Shown here: positions 5,567 through 14,489 of the stretch, piece after piece
Position numbering within the stretch: the stretch's first letter is position 1
How the letters are laid out: every line of letters starts with the position of its first letter
Translations under genes and position numbers: made by a program
Notes under the pieces: generated by a model
Told to the model about the DNA's origin: nothing
What the model saw: the letters and a program-made list of their open reading frames with translations, nothing else
The model's database searches: none
Source: Nitrososphaeraceae archaeon
Lineage (GTDB): Archaea; Thermoproteota; Nitrososphaeria; Nitrososphaerales; Nitrososphaeraceae
Reading direction: 5' to 3'
Length of the DNA stretch: 14,847 bases
NCBI GenBank assembly: GCA_025922715.1
Contig: JAICHH010000029.1
Span: 1 to 14,847 of the forward strand

Positions 5567-8500
5567 TTGGTAAGTAATTTTGTTGATATATGGCCTATTA
5601 TTAATGATATTTTAAGACGAGAAGGTATTGCACGACAGCATTTGAATTCTTACAACGAGTTTATGGAGTCTGGATTACAAAGCATAATAGATGAAGTAAA
5701 TGAGGTTGAAATAGAAACAGCTGAATTTCCATATAAGTTGAAATTAGGCAAAATAAAACTTCAACGTCCCCGTATCATGGAGCTCGATGGGTCTATTACT
5801 CATGTAGCGCCTGTCGAGGCTAGACTACGAAATCTTACATATGCTTCTCCTATTATGCTTGAATGCAGTATAGTAGAAGATGGTCGTATTATAGAATCTC
5901 GATTCATTCATGTAGGTGATATGCCTGTCATGGTAAAATCTAATGTTTGTATCCTTCATAATCTTCCAGAATCTAAATTAATCGAATTAGGGGAAGACCC
6001 TCGAGACCCAGGAGGGTATTTTGTTATAAATGGATCAGAAAGAGTTATAGTGGGATTAGAAGATCTATCATATAATAAAATTATTGTTGATGCAGAAGAA
6101 ACTGCTGGAACACTAACTTATAAAGCAAAAGTTTATTCTTCAATAGTTGGCTATAGGGCTAAATTAGAACTAATTATGAAACCTGATGGTTCAATAGTAG
6201 CAAAGATTCCTGGATCGCCAGTTGATATCCCATTAGTAACATTGATTCGTGCTTTGGGATTAGAATCTGATAGAGATATAGCTAATGCTGTTTCCTTTAA
6301 AGAAAAAATACAGGATGAATTAGAGCCTTCATTTGAAAAAGTAGGAGAAATCATTTCAAGCAGAGATGCCATTGTTTATATCAGTAAAAGAATTGCTCCA
6401 GGTATGCTAGAAGAATTCCAAATAAAACGTGCTGAAACATTACTAGATTGGGGATTGTTACCTCATTTGGGAAAAAATCCAGAAAACCGTGGGGAAAAAG
6501 CGCTTTTTCTTGGGGAAGCTGCTAGTAAGTTAGTGGAACTTAAGCTTGGATGGGTAGACAATGATGATAAAGATCATTATGGCAATAAGGTTATAAAATT
6601 TGCAGGACAAATGCTTGCTGATCTTTTTAGGACTGCATTTAGAAATTTGATAAGGGATATGAAGTATCAACTTGAACGCTCTGGACAAAAAAGGGGAATT
6701 AACGCAGTGGCAGCAGCAGTTAGGCCAGGTATAATATCTGATAAATTGAATAATGCAATAGCTACTGGTAATTGGGGTAGAGGTAGAGTAGGTGTGACAC
6801 AATTGCTTGATAGAACTAATTATATGTCTACCATTAGTCATTTGCGTAGAATACAATCCCCTCTTAGTAGAAGTCAACCTAATTTTGAAGCTAGGGATTT
6901 ACATACAACTCATTTCGGGAGAATTTGCCCAGCGGAGACGCCTGAGGGTTCAAATTGTGGACTCGTAAAAAATCTTGCTCTCTCTGCAATAATATCAGTA
7001 AGTGTCCAGTCATCAGAAATTATAGAAAAGCTATATGAATTGAGGGTTCAACATATTGATGATGCAGATGAAAGTTTAAGATATAATGGTTGTAGAATAT
7101 TTGTGGATGGAAAATTAATAGGATATATTGAAGATGGTTCACAACTAGCAAATACACTGAAAAACCTTCGTAGAAATGGCAAAATTCATCCACATATTGG
7201 GATTTATTTTTACTCTTCCTTAAATGCAAATGCAACAAAAAGATTATACATATCGTGTAACTCAGGACGTGTATTAAGGCCACTTGCAATTGTTAAAGAA
7301 GGAAAATCTCTGATGACATCAGAAGTGATTGAGAAAATCAATAAAAAGTTTCTCTCGTGGATAGATCTTATTTATATGGGAATAATAGAATTGGTAGATG
7401 CTAATGAAGAAGAAAATTGTTTTATCTCTATTGATCTAAATGCAATAGACTCCAATACAACTCATATTGAGATATATCCACCATCCATCCTAGGAATTGG
7501 TGCATCCGTTATACCATATCCTGAACATAATCAGTCTCCACGAAACACATATGAAAGTGCTATGGCTAAGCAAAGCTTGGGATTTTCTACACCCCTAATG
7601 AATGCAAGCACGTATGTTAGGCAACACTTTATGTTGTATCCACAAATTCCTATAGTCAGCACTAAAGCAATAAACCTTCTTGGTCTTGATGAACGTCCCA
7701 CTGGACAGAATTGTATCGTAGCAGTACTACCATTTGAGGGATATAATATCGAGGATGCAGTAGTTTTTAATAAGTCATCAGTAGAGCGAGGGTTAGCCAG
7801 AACGTTTTTTTACAGAGTATATGAAGCGGAAGCCAAACAATATCCAGGAGGAATGAAGGATACTTTTGAATTGCCTTCAGCAGATGAAAATATTCGTGGC
7901 TTTAGAGGAGAAAAAGCATATCGATTGTTAGAACAAGACGGTGCGGTTATGCATGAAGCAATAGTTACTGGTGGTGATATTTTAATTGGTAGAACATCTC
8001 CTCCAAGGTTTATTGAAGAATACAAAGAATTTGAAGTTAAAGGACCATATAGACGCGATACCTCAATAGGGGTAAGACCCTCCGAGAATGGTGTTGTAGA
8101 TAGCGTAATAATGACCCAATCCGTAGAAGGCGGGAAAATGTATAAAATTCGGGTAAGGGATATGAGAATTCCTGAAATAGGTGATAAATTTGCCTCTAGA
8201 CATGGCCAAAAAGGAATTCTTGGGATGCTAGTCAATCAGGAAGATTTACCATATACTCAAGATGGAATAGTTCCAGATATAATGATAAACCCTCACGCAT
8301 TTCCATCCAGAATGACTGTAGGTCAATTTATGGAATCATTGGGTGGTAAAGCAGCCGCTTTAAGAGGAAAAGTGGTAGATGGTTCTGCTTTTCTAGGGGA
8401 AAAATTGAACGATATAAAAGGGTTCATGGAACAATATGGATTCAAATATAGTGGAAAAGAGGAGATGTATGATGGACGAACAGGAATAAAATTCCCAGTT

Positions 8501-8917
8501 GAAGTTTATATTGGAGTTGTATACTATCAGAAACTTCACCACATGGTAGCTGATAAGATTCATAGTAGAGCTCGAGGACAAGTTCAAATGTTAACCAAAC
8601 AACCTACAGAAGGTCGAGCAAGAGGAGGTGGGCTACGATTTGGAGAAATGGAAAGAGATTGCCTTATTGCATATGGGGCCTCGATGATGTTAAAAGATCG
8701 ATTACTAGAAGAATCAGATAAAGCAGAAGTAAATGTTTGTGAACGTTGTGGCCTATTGTCATACTATGATATAAAACAACGAAGATACATTTGTAGAGTT
8801 TGTGGAGATAAGGCAAAAATTTCTACTGTTGTTATTGCATATGCCTTTAAATTACTACTTCAAGAAATGATGAGTCTCAATATAGCTCCAAGGCTTATTC
8901 CAAAAGACAAATTATAG
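5567..8917 (+). CDS. rpoB: DNA-directed RNA polymerase subunit B, single unsplit chain
   Basis: The second-largest polymerase subunit (1116 residues) forms one side of the active-site cleft. It is one continuous chain; methanogens and haloarchaea split it into B'' and B'. Motifs in order: DPGGYFVINGSERV in the N-terminal half, HFGRICPAETPEGSNCG from 449, VLPFEGYNIEDA, GDKFASRHGQKG from 872 (with the conserved Lys and the active-site facing loop), PHAFPSRMTVGQ, GLRFGEMERDC, and a C-terminal zinc ribbon with C1058, C1061, C1076 and C1079. The TTG start at 5567 is preceded by AAGGAGA (5550-5555) that overlaps the rpoH stop. An upstream extension is limited by the rpoH end. RpoA starts 16 bases after the stop. 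Confidence 0.97.
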   Translation: MVSNFVDIWPIINDILRREGIARQHLNSYNEFMESGLQSIIDEVNEVEIETAEFPYKLKLGKIKLQRPRIMELDGSITHVAPVEARLRNLTYASPIMLECSIVEDGRIIESRFIHVGDMPVMVKSNVCILHNLPESKLIELGEDPRDPGGYFVINGSERVIVGLEDLSYNKIIVDAEETAGTLTYKAKVYSSIVGYRAKLELIMKPDGSIVAKIPGSPVDIPLVTLIRALGLESDRDIANAVSFKEKIQDELEPSFEKVGEIISSRDAIVYISKRIAPGMLEEFQIKRAETLLDWGLLPHLGKNPENRGEKALFLGEAASKLVELKLGWVDNDDKDHYGNKVIKFAGQMLADLFRTAFRNLIRDMKYQLERSGQKRGINAVAAAVRPGIISDKLNNAIATGNWGRGRVGVTQLLDRTNYMSTISHLRRIQSPLSRSQPNFEARDLHTTHFGRICPAETPEGSNCGLVKNLALSAIISVSVQSSEIIEKLYELRVQHIDDADESLRYNGCRIFVDGKLIGYIEDGSQLANTLKNLRRNGKIHPHIGIYFYSSLNANATKRLYISCNSGRVLRPLAIVKEGKSLMTSEVIEKINKKFLSWIDLIYMGIIELVDANEEENCFISIDLNAIDSNTTHIEIYPPSILGIGASVIPYPEHNQSPRNTYESAMAKQSLGFSTPLMNASTYVRQHFMLYPQIPIVSTKAINLLGLDERPTGQNCIVAVLPFEGYNIEDAVVFNKSSVERGLARTFFYRVYEAEAKQYPGGMKDTFELPSADENIRGFRGEKAYRLLEQDGAVMHEAIVTGGDILIGRTSPPRFIEEYKEFEVKGPYRRDTSIGVRPSENGVVDSVIMTQSVEGGKMYKIRVRDMRIPEIGDKFASRHGQKGILGMLVNQEDLPYTQDGIVPDIMINPHAFPSRMTVGQFMESLGGKAAALRGKVVDGSAFLGEKLNDIKGFMEQYGFKYSGKEEMYDGRTGIKFPVEVYIGVVYYQKLHHMVADKIHSRARGQVQMLTKQPTEGRARGGGLRFGEMERDCLIAYGASMMLKDRLLEESDKAEVNVCERCGLLSYYDIKQRRYICRVCGDKAKISTVVIAYAFKLLLQEMMSLNIAPRLIPKDKL

Positions 8918-8932
8918 GTAAGGTGAAAAGAT

Positions 8933-11900
8933 GTGGAAGAGTCAATTAAAAATTTAGGTGCAATAAAATTTAGCGTTTGGTCTCCAGTTGAAATTAGGAA
9001 ATTTAGTGTTGCTGAAATCACCGCACCTGAGACCTATGATGAAGATGGAATGCCTGTGCAGGGGGGATTGATGGATAATCGGTTAGGAACTCTTGAACCT
9101 GGACAAAAATGTATAACATGTGGAAATACTTCTGTGAAATGCCCTGGTCATTTTGGTCACATAGAATTAGCAGAACCGGTATTACATATAGCATTTGTAG
9201 ATGATATTCATAAATTATTACTTACAACTTGTAGATCTTGTAATAGAATCAAGTTAGAAAACTCAGAACTAGATTCTTATAGAGAAATTAGAAATGCCAA
9301 AGCCTCATATGCTGTTATCACATTGGACAATATTAAAGATGAAATAATAGAAAAATCTAAAAAAATTAAAATCTGTCCCCATTGTCAAAAGGAACAATAT
9401 GACCTTATCTTCACTAAACCTACCATTTTTGTTGAAAAGACCGATGCTGGAGAAAATCGACTATTACCAATAACTATTCGAGAAAGATTATCAAATATAA
9501 GCGATGATGATCTAAAACTGCTCGGATATGACCCTTCTACTGCTCGTCCTGAATGGTTTATACTTCAAGTTCTACCAGTCCCACCAGTCACTGTTAGACC
9601 TTCTATTATTCTTGAGACAGGGATTCGTTCTGAAGATGATTTAACTCATAAACTTGTAGATATAATCCGTGTAAATCAACGACTAAAAGAAAGTAAAGAA
9701 GCAGGCACCCCCCCATTAATTGTCCAAGATTTGGTAGATTTATTGCAATATCATGTAACTACTTATTTTGATAATGAAGTATCGGGAATTCCACAGGCCC
9801 ATCATCGATCAGGAAGACCATTAAAAACTCTAACTCAAAGATTAAAAGGTAAAGAAGGTAGATTTAGAGGTTCTTTGTCTGGAAAACGAGTTGATTTTTC
9901 AAGTCGAACTGTTATCTCACCTGATCCAAATATTGCTATTTCAGAGGTAGGTATTCCATTTGAAGTTGCAAAAAAATTGACCATTCCTGAAACAGTATCA
10001 AATTGGAATATAGAGAAATTAAAAAAACTAGTTTTCAATGGACCAAACAATTATCCTGGGGCTAATTATATTATTAGACCAGATGGTGTCAAAATAAGAC
10101 TTGATTATGTAAATGACAGACAAATGGTTGCTGATTCAATTGTACCAGGTTACATTATTGAACGACATTTATCAGATTCTGATATAGTTATTTTCAATAG
10201 ACAACCTTCATTACATAGAATGTCAATTATGGCACATTATGTCAGAGTTCTCCCTTATAGAACTTTTAGACTTCATCCTGCTGTATGCCCACCCTATAAT
10301 GCAGATTTTGATGGTGATGAAATGAATCTTCATGTTCCACAAAGCGAAGAAGCAAGATCTGAAGCTGCCTTATTGATGAGTGTACAAGATCAGTTAATAT
10401 CTCCCAGGTATGGAGGACCTATAATTGGCGGTATCCGTGACTTCATTACAGGAGCTTATCTATTAACGAGCGACGAAAGCTTTCTCTCTAAAGAGGAATT
10501 CTTTAATTTAGCATTATTAGGAGGCTATGCTGGAGCTCTCCCCGAGCCTAAAGGAGAGAAAGATGGTAACAAATTATATACTGGTAAACAACTATTTTCG
10601 TTATTTCTTCCAAAGGACTTCAATTTCATTATTACTTCAAAATGGAATAAGTCTATTAAGGGAGAAGGAAAAGATGTTGTAATTAAAAATGGAGAATTGA
10701 TTAGTGGTGTCATAGATAAAGCATCAATTGGCGCTGAAGAACCTGATAGTGTTTTACACCGAATAGCAAAGGATTATGGAAATGATGTAGCACAGCAATT
10801 CCTTAATTCTATTTTAATAATGTTAAAAACCTTTATTACTCATAGAGGTTTCACATATGGTTATTCAGATTTATGGTTATCAGAAGATACACATAAAGAA
10901 ATTACTGAAGTAATTAAGAAAGCATACGATAAGATAGGTGAATTAATTCAACAATACAAAGAGGGTACGTTACCTTTAACGAGAGGATTATCTCCAGAAG
11001 AAGCGTTAGAATTATACCTTGTGAATGAACTTTCCAGAGCTCGAGATAGAGCTGGCAGAATTGCTGATAGGTCATTCCCAAATAATAATGCAGGGGTTAT
11101 CATGGCTTCTACAGGTGCAAGAGGTTCTACATTAAATATTGGACAAATGACAGCAGTTTTAGGTCAACAATCCATACGCGGAAAAAGGATTCATAAAGGT
11201 TATCATAATAGATCATTACCACATTTCAAAATAAATGATACAAATCCTGATGCAAAAGGTTTTGTTAAATCAAATTACCGTGACGGGCTTACTCCCCTTG
11301 AATTCTTTTTCCATGCAATGGGAGGAAGAGAAGGCTTGGTGGACACTGCTGTCAGAACCCAGCAATCAGGATATATGCAAAGAAGATTAATCAATGCTCT
11401 TGAACATTTGAAACTGGAATACGATAGTACTGTAAGAGATCCTCATGGTAATATTATTCAATATCTGTACGGAGAGGATGGAATTGACGTTGCAAAAAGT
11501 GACCATGGTGAAGCAGTTAATATTTCAAGAATAATTGAGAGTGAATCAGTTGTTGACGAGGGAACAAGAGCAAATGAAGAAGAAATTAGACATATATTAG
11601 AACAGAATATTTCTAATTTTAATCTAAAATTAAAAAGTTATATTGAAAACATATTAATGCAAAACAAACTTAGCAAACAAGGAATAGAGAAGGTTATTAA
11701 AAAAATTATGGATTTGACAGAAAGAGCCATGGTAGAGCCAGGAGAGGCGGTCGGAGTAGTTACTGCTCAATCTATTGGAGAACCTGGCACACAGATGACT
11801 TTGAGGACTTTTCATTATGCAGGAGTTAAAGAACGAAATGTAACCCTAGGACTTCCCCGTTTAATTGAATTAGTAGATGCGAGGAAAAAGCCTATAACCC

Positions 11901-12751
11901 CTACAATGGATATTTACTTAGATGAAGAACATCGTATCTCAAGAGAAAAAGCCTTAAGTGTTGCAAAAGAGATAATACATACAAAGGTTATTGATGTAGT
12001 CGAAAAGACAGATATTGATTATAGTGGAATCATAAAATTGACCTTTTCTGAGAATAAATTAAATGATAGAGGTTGCATTTTGACAGACATTTTTGAAATT
12101 TTAAAGGGCTCTAAGAAGAAATATGATACCACTCTTGATGAAAAAGAAAAGAGTATTATTTTAAAGATGAATGAAGAATTAGACGCTCAAACCTTATTAT
12201 TATTGAAAAATAAGCTCCTCAATACGAGAATAAAAGGTGTACCAGATATTGAACGAGTAACAATAGTTAAACAAAACGAGGAATGGGTAATACAGACTGC
12301 AGGCTCTAATTTATCGAAAATAATTTATGTAGATGGAATAGATCTTACACGAGTTACAACAAATAATGTTTACGAGATATGGCAAACTTTAGGAATAGAA
12401 GCAGCTAGAACGGCTCTAGTACGAGAAGTTACTAATACTCTGGAAGAACAAGGTCTTGAAGTAGATATACGTCATATTATGCTAGTATCTGATTTAATGA
12501 CATCTAAAGGCTACCTTCAGCAAATCGGAAGACATGGGATTGCTGGAACCAAAACTTCTGTCCTGGCACGGGCTGCTTTTGAAATTACTGTTCCAACCAT
12601 TGCAAAAGCATCTATGGAAGGGCAAACGGAAGCATTAAAAGGAGTCACAGAAAATGTAATTGTAGGCGCAACCGTACCTGTTGGAACAGGAATGGTTGAC
12701 TTGTATATGAAAGTGAATGAACAAAATGAAGAATCTGGAGAAAATAATTAA
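8933..12751 (+). CDS. rpoA: DNA-directed RNA polymerase subunit A, fused A'-A'' chain
   Basis: The largest subunit (1272 residues) carries the catalytic metal site. N-terminal zinc ligands are C60, C63, C70 and the CPGHFGH segment (70-76), with a second Cys set at C100, C103, C148 and C151. The magnesium-binding motif NADFDGDEMN is at 456-465 with D458, D460 and D462. The A'' portion follows with no stop or frameshift: GEAVGVVTAQSIGEPGTQMT from about 937 covers the bridge-helix/trigger-loop area, and the C-terminal part contains IRHIMLVSDLMT and the G-rich end. Most archaea split this chain near residue 850-900; fusion is known in Thaumarchaeota and Aigarchaeota. The start is GTG at 8933, after AAGGTGA (8920-8926); an ATG at 8931 is out of frame. 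The 3' end overlaps rpl30e. Confidence 0.97.
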   Translation: MEESIKNLGAIKFSVWSPVEIRKFSVAEITAPETYDEDGMPVQGGLMDNRLGTLEPGQKCITCGNTSVKCPGHFGHIELAEPVLHIAFVDDIHKLLLTTCRSCNRIKLENSELDSYREIRNAKASYAVITLDNIKDEIIEKSKKIKICPHCQKEQYDLIFTKPTIFVEKTDAGENRLLPITIRERLSNISDDDLKLLGYDPSTARPEWFILQVLPVPPVTVRPSIILETGIRSEDDLTHKLVDIIRVNQRLKESKEAGTPPLIVQDLVDLLQYHVTTYFDNEVSGIPQAHHRSGRPLKTLTQRLKGKEGRFRGSLSGKRVDFSSRTVISPDPNIAISEVGIPFEVAKKLTIPETVSNWNIEKLKKLVFNGPNNYPGANYIIRPDGVKIRLDYVNDRQMVADSIVPGYIIERHLSDSDIVIFNRQPSLHRMSIMAHYVRVLPYRTFRLHPAVCPPYNADFDGDEMNLHVPQSEEARSEAALLMSVQDQLISPRYGGPIIGGIRDFITGAYLLTSDESFLSKEEFFNLALLGGYAGALPEPKGEKDGNKLYTGKQLFSLFLPKDFNFIITSKWNKSIKGEGKDVVIKNGELISGVIDKASIGAEEPDSVLHRIAKDYGNDVAQQFLNSILIMLKTFITHRGFTYGYSDLWLSEDTHKEITEVIKKAYDKIGELIQQYKEGTLPLTRGLSPEEALELYLVNELSRARDRAGRIADRSFPNNNAGVIMASTGARGSTLNIGQMTAVLGQQSIRGKRIHKGYHNRSLPHFKINDTNPDAKGFVKSNYRDGLTPLEFFFHAMGGREGLVDTAVRTQQSGYMQRRLINALEHLKLEYDSTVRDPHGNIIQYLYGEDGIDVAKSDHGEAVNISRIIESESVVDEGTRANEEEIRHILEQNISNFNLKLKSYIENILMQNKLSKQGIEKVIKKIMDLTERAMVEPGEAVGVVTAQSIGEPGTQMTLRTFHYAGVKERNVTLGLPRLIELVDARKKPITPTMDIYLDEEHRISREKALSVAKEIIHTKVIDVVEKTDIDYSGIIKLTFSENKLNDRGCILTDIFEILKGSKKKYDTTLDEKEKSIILKMNEELDAQTLLLLKNKLLNTRIKGVPDIERVTIVKQNEEWVIQTAGSNLSKIIYVDGIDLTRVTTNNVYEIWQTLGIEAARTALVREVTNTLEEQGLEVDIRHIMLVSDLMTSKGYLQQIGRHGIAGTKTSVLARAAFEITVPTIAKASMEGQTEALKGVTENVIVGATVPVGTGMVDLYMKVNEQNEESGENN

Positions 12752-13025
12752 AGACGCAAAATCGTCCAATAAGTATAAGGAAGGAGTAAAAGAAGTCAGA
12801 TCTAATGTTAAAGGATCAAAATTAATTATCGTTTCTAATTCTCTCGGCTATACAGATAAACAATTTCTTGAAAAGACCTGCAAAGAATTAAAAGTTCCTC
12901 TTTATTTTTATACTGACAATTCCATAAAATTAGGAAGACTGTTTAATAGACCCTATAGAATTTCAGCAGTAGCGCTTAAATCTGTAGCAGACGAAGATGT
13001 AAGCGCACTATTGGATACCCACTAA
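12717..13025 (+). CDS. rpl30e: Ribosomal protein eL30 (L30e)
   Basis: The 102-residue protein is a large-subunit ribosomal protein of the L7Ae/L30e fold, which in archaea is found between the polymerase genes and nusA. Family features are the N-terminal helix LEKIIKDAKSSNKYKEGVKE, the KLIIVSNSLGYTD strand/loop, KVPLYFYTDNSIKLGRLFNRP and the RISAVAL strand. The coding region overlaps the end of rpoA by 35 nt from ATG 12717. An internal ATG at 12726 (M4) follows a weak GTGA at 12713-12716 at good distance and matches the usual N-terminus, so the true start may be 12726 with a 26-nt overlap. Overlap implies translational coupling with rpoA. Confidence 0.9.
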   Translation: MNKMKNLEKIIKDAKSSNKYKEGVKEVRSNVKGSKLIIVSNSLGYTDKQFLEKTCKELKVPLYFYTDNSIKLGRLFNRPYRISAVALKSVADEDVSALLDTH

Positions 13026-13042
13026 TTTTTTATTATTTTTTA
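13026..13042 (+). terminator. U-rich terminator after rpl30e
   Basis: Directly after the rpl30e stop comes a tract of T-runs broken by single A bases (TTTTTTATTATTTTTTA). This fits an archaeal U-tract terminator closing the rpoH-rpoB-rpoA-rpl30e unit and implies that nusA-rps12-rps7 needs its own promoter. Confidence 0.45.
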
Positions 13043-13096
13043 ATTATGGCACTAGAATATAAATTATCATAACCTTGATAATTTCCTCCGATTTAA

Positions 13097-13382
13097 AAGA
13101 CGGACTATCAATATAATACTGATGAAGAAAATTCTTTTTCAATCAAGGAATTATTTTTGATTTTGGGATTTTCTGTGTTTGAGGTCTTTATTGTATTAGC
13201 ATTTTTTGTATTTCTAATTAATAATTTAATTAAAAACAGTCTCTGAAAAAACAATTATAATCTCTAAAAAGCGAGAATATATTTGTGGTTGAAACAATGG
13301 ATCATCCAAGACAAATCGATATTGGTATCTACAAGCAGGAGATTTAGTATATGTTACCTTAGAGGCAGGACACGGAGAATAA
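13097..13382 (+). pseudogene. Possible decayed gene for a membrane-anchored protein
   Basis: Three adjacent fragments lack a start and are separated by stops or frameshifts. Fragment 1 (13097-13246, 49 residues) has a convincing membrane helix (FLILGFSVFEVFIVLAFF). Fragment 2 (13261-13347) includes SENIFVVETMDHPRQIDIG. Fragment 3 (13293-13382, another frame) includes YWYLQAGDLVYVTLEAG, a strand-rich stretch that reads like a folded extracytoplasmic domain. The order, membrane anchor then beta-rich domain on one strand, suggests one former gene broken by at least one stop and one frameshift. I cannot name its family. Chance open frames in AT-rich DNA are the alternative. Confidence 0.4.
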
Positions 13383-13417
13383 AAGAACACAAACTTTTAA
13401 ATGAGTAAATTTTTTTA

Positions 13418-13537
13418 CTAATCTCCTTTAACAGTAAATTCTTCTCTCAAACCTGATTCTGCCCATGCCATCAAATCTTCATTAAAATTTAAATTATACT
13501 TTATTACACAGCATGTTATTATTTGATGTATAACAAT
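13418..13537 (-). pseudogene. Possible small-protein remnant on the minus strand
   Basis: An open stretch of 39 codons ends NEDLMAWAESGLREEFTVKGD before its stop. The composition (charged, with a regular helical look) resembles real protein rather than AT-rich noise. It has no ATG, GTG or TTG start before the Leu-Met near its end. An ATG at the right distance (start of MLCNKV) is in another frame, one base off. This suggests a small gene broken by an indel, or a real small gene using an unusual start. Confidence 0.3.
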
Positions 13538-13568
13538 TCAAAATTGGATTTAGAGGTATCATGGTATA

Positions 13569-14048
13569 ATGACTGAAAAAATAAAATTAACATCTGATGA
13601 ACTTAGGCTTATCTCTTTGTTTCAGAGTATTACTAGCGCGACTGCAAGAGATTGTATAGTAGATGAAAAAATGGATAGAGTAATATTTATTGTAAATAAG
13701 GGTCAAATGGGCCTTGCTATTGGCAAAGGAGGAACTACGATAAAACAATTACAAAATGTTATTCCACGTAGAATAGAATTGGTTGAATATTCTGATAACG
13801 AAGATGAATTTTTAAAAAATATTCTGAATTCCAATATGATTAATGAAATAAAGATTAATAAAAGGATGGATGGTACAAAACAGGCAATTGTTGTTGTTGA
13901 TTCAAAAAAAAAGGGTGTTGTAGTTGGAAAAGAAGGTAGAAATGCTGAGAAAGCTAGGTTACTTGCAAAGCGTTATTTCCACATATCAAATGTTCTAATA
14001 TTGAGTCCTGAACAAACAAATAATGATAATAATGGTGTAAATATGTAA
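13569..14048 (+). CDS. nusA: NusA-like transcription factor, archaeal short form with two KH domains
   Basis: The 159-residue protein consists of two KH RNA-binding domains and lacks the N-terminal polymerase-binding and S1 domains of bacterial NusA, as usual in archaea. The first KH has GLAIGKGGTTIKQLQ (48-62) with the GKGG loop at 52-55. The second has GVVVGKEGRNAEKAR (116-130) with GKEG at 120-123. Its exact function in archaea is less certain than that of bacterial NusA; RNA binding linked to transcription or ribosome synthesis is expected. The ATG at 13569 follows GAGGT (13553-13557). An ATG at 13561 opens only a two-codon frame. The gene is one base before rps12, so the two are co-transcribed. 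Confidence 0.93.
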   Translation: MTEKIKLTSDELRLISLFQSITSATARDCIVDEKMDRVIFIVNKGQMGLAIGKGGTTIKQLQNVIPRRIELVEYSDNEDEFLKNILNSNMINEIKINKRMDGTKQAIVVVDSKKKGVVVGKEGRNAEKARLLAKRYFHISNVLILSPEQTNNDNNGVNM

Positions 14049-14049
14049 A

Positions 14050-14487
14050 ATGGCTAAATCTCCTTTGGGATTGTTCGCTGGACGTGTACTTGAATCAAAA
14101 AGAAAACGTTCTAGATGGGCAAATAAATATTATAAGAGACGAGTATTATTACTCGACAAGAAAACCAATCCTATGGAAGGAGCTCCTCAAGCTAGAGGCA
14201 TTGTTTTAGAAAAAGTCGGTATAGAATCTAAACAACCTAATTCAGCTGTTCGTAAATGTGTAAGAATCCAATTAATAAAAAATGGAAAATCAATAACTGC
14301 ATTTCTTCCTCGTGATGGTGCTTTAAATTTTGTAGATGAACATGATGAGGTAATAGTAGAGGGCATCGGAGGCTCAATGGGTGGTGCAATGGGTGATATA
14401 CCAGGAGTACGATGGCAGGTATTCAAAGTAAATGGTGTATCATTAAAGGAATTAGTTTACGGTAGAAAGGAAAAACCTAGGCGATAA
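14050..14487 (+). CDS. rps12: Ribosomal protein uS12
   Basis: This 145-residue small-subunit protein, at the decoding centre of the ribosome, has the archaeal/eukaryotic form. Recognisable features are the basic N-terminus (ESKRKRSRWANKYYKRR), the universal PNSAVRKCVRIQL segment, VDEHDEVIVEGIGG, and the C-terminal PGVRWQVFKVNGVSLKELV. Length is normal. The ATG at 14050 lies one base after the nusA stop and two bases before rps7, giving a tight nusA-rps12-rps7 cluster that is standard in archaea. Confidence 0.97.
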   Translation: MAKSPLGLFAGRVLESKRKRSRWANKYYKRRVLLLDKKTNPMEGAPQARGIVLEKVGIESKQPNSAVRKCVRIQLIKNGKSITAFLPRDGALNFVDEHDEVIVEGIGGSMGGAMGDIPGVRWQVFKVNGVSLKELVYGRKEKPRR

Positions 14488-14489
14488 GT

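Larger units (their letters stand above)
13026..13568. other. 543-bp spacer between rpl30e and nusA without an intact gene
   Basis: No complete gene is visible here. It begins with a U-rich terminator and contains fragments that read like real protein in three plus-strand pieces (13097-13382) and one minus-strand piece (13418-13537). Other archaea usually have rpl30e and nusA close together, so this is an expansion of the spacer. The last part must hold the promoter for nusA; AT-rich TATA-like sequence near 13485-13500 is a weak candidate. No repeats, tRNA or target-site duplications were seen. Confidence 0.6.

Noticed and set aside
6151..8587. Several minus-strand open frames inside rpoB
   Set aside because: All lie wholly within rpoB, have odd composition (rich in Ser, Ile, His) and lack start signals or recognisable motifs.
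9835..10713. Minus-strand open frames inside rpoA
   Set aside because: They are antisense to conserved catalytic regions of rpoA, whose codon constraint explains the open frames.
13561..13569. ATG at 13561 as a possible start of nusA
   Set aside because: It opens ATG-GTA-TAA only; the nusA frame begins at the ATG at 13569 in a different phase.
14187..14426. Minus-strand open frame of 79 codons inside rps12
   Set aside because: It is a shadow of the highly conserved rps12, with Pro/Ser-rich translation and no gene context.
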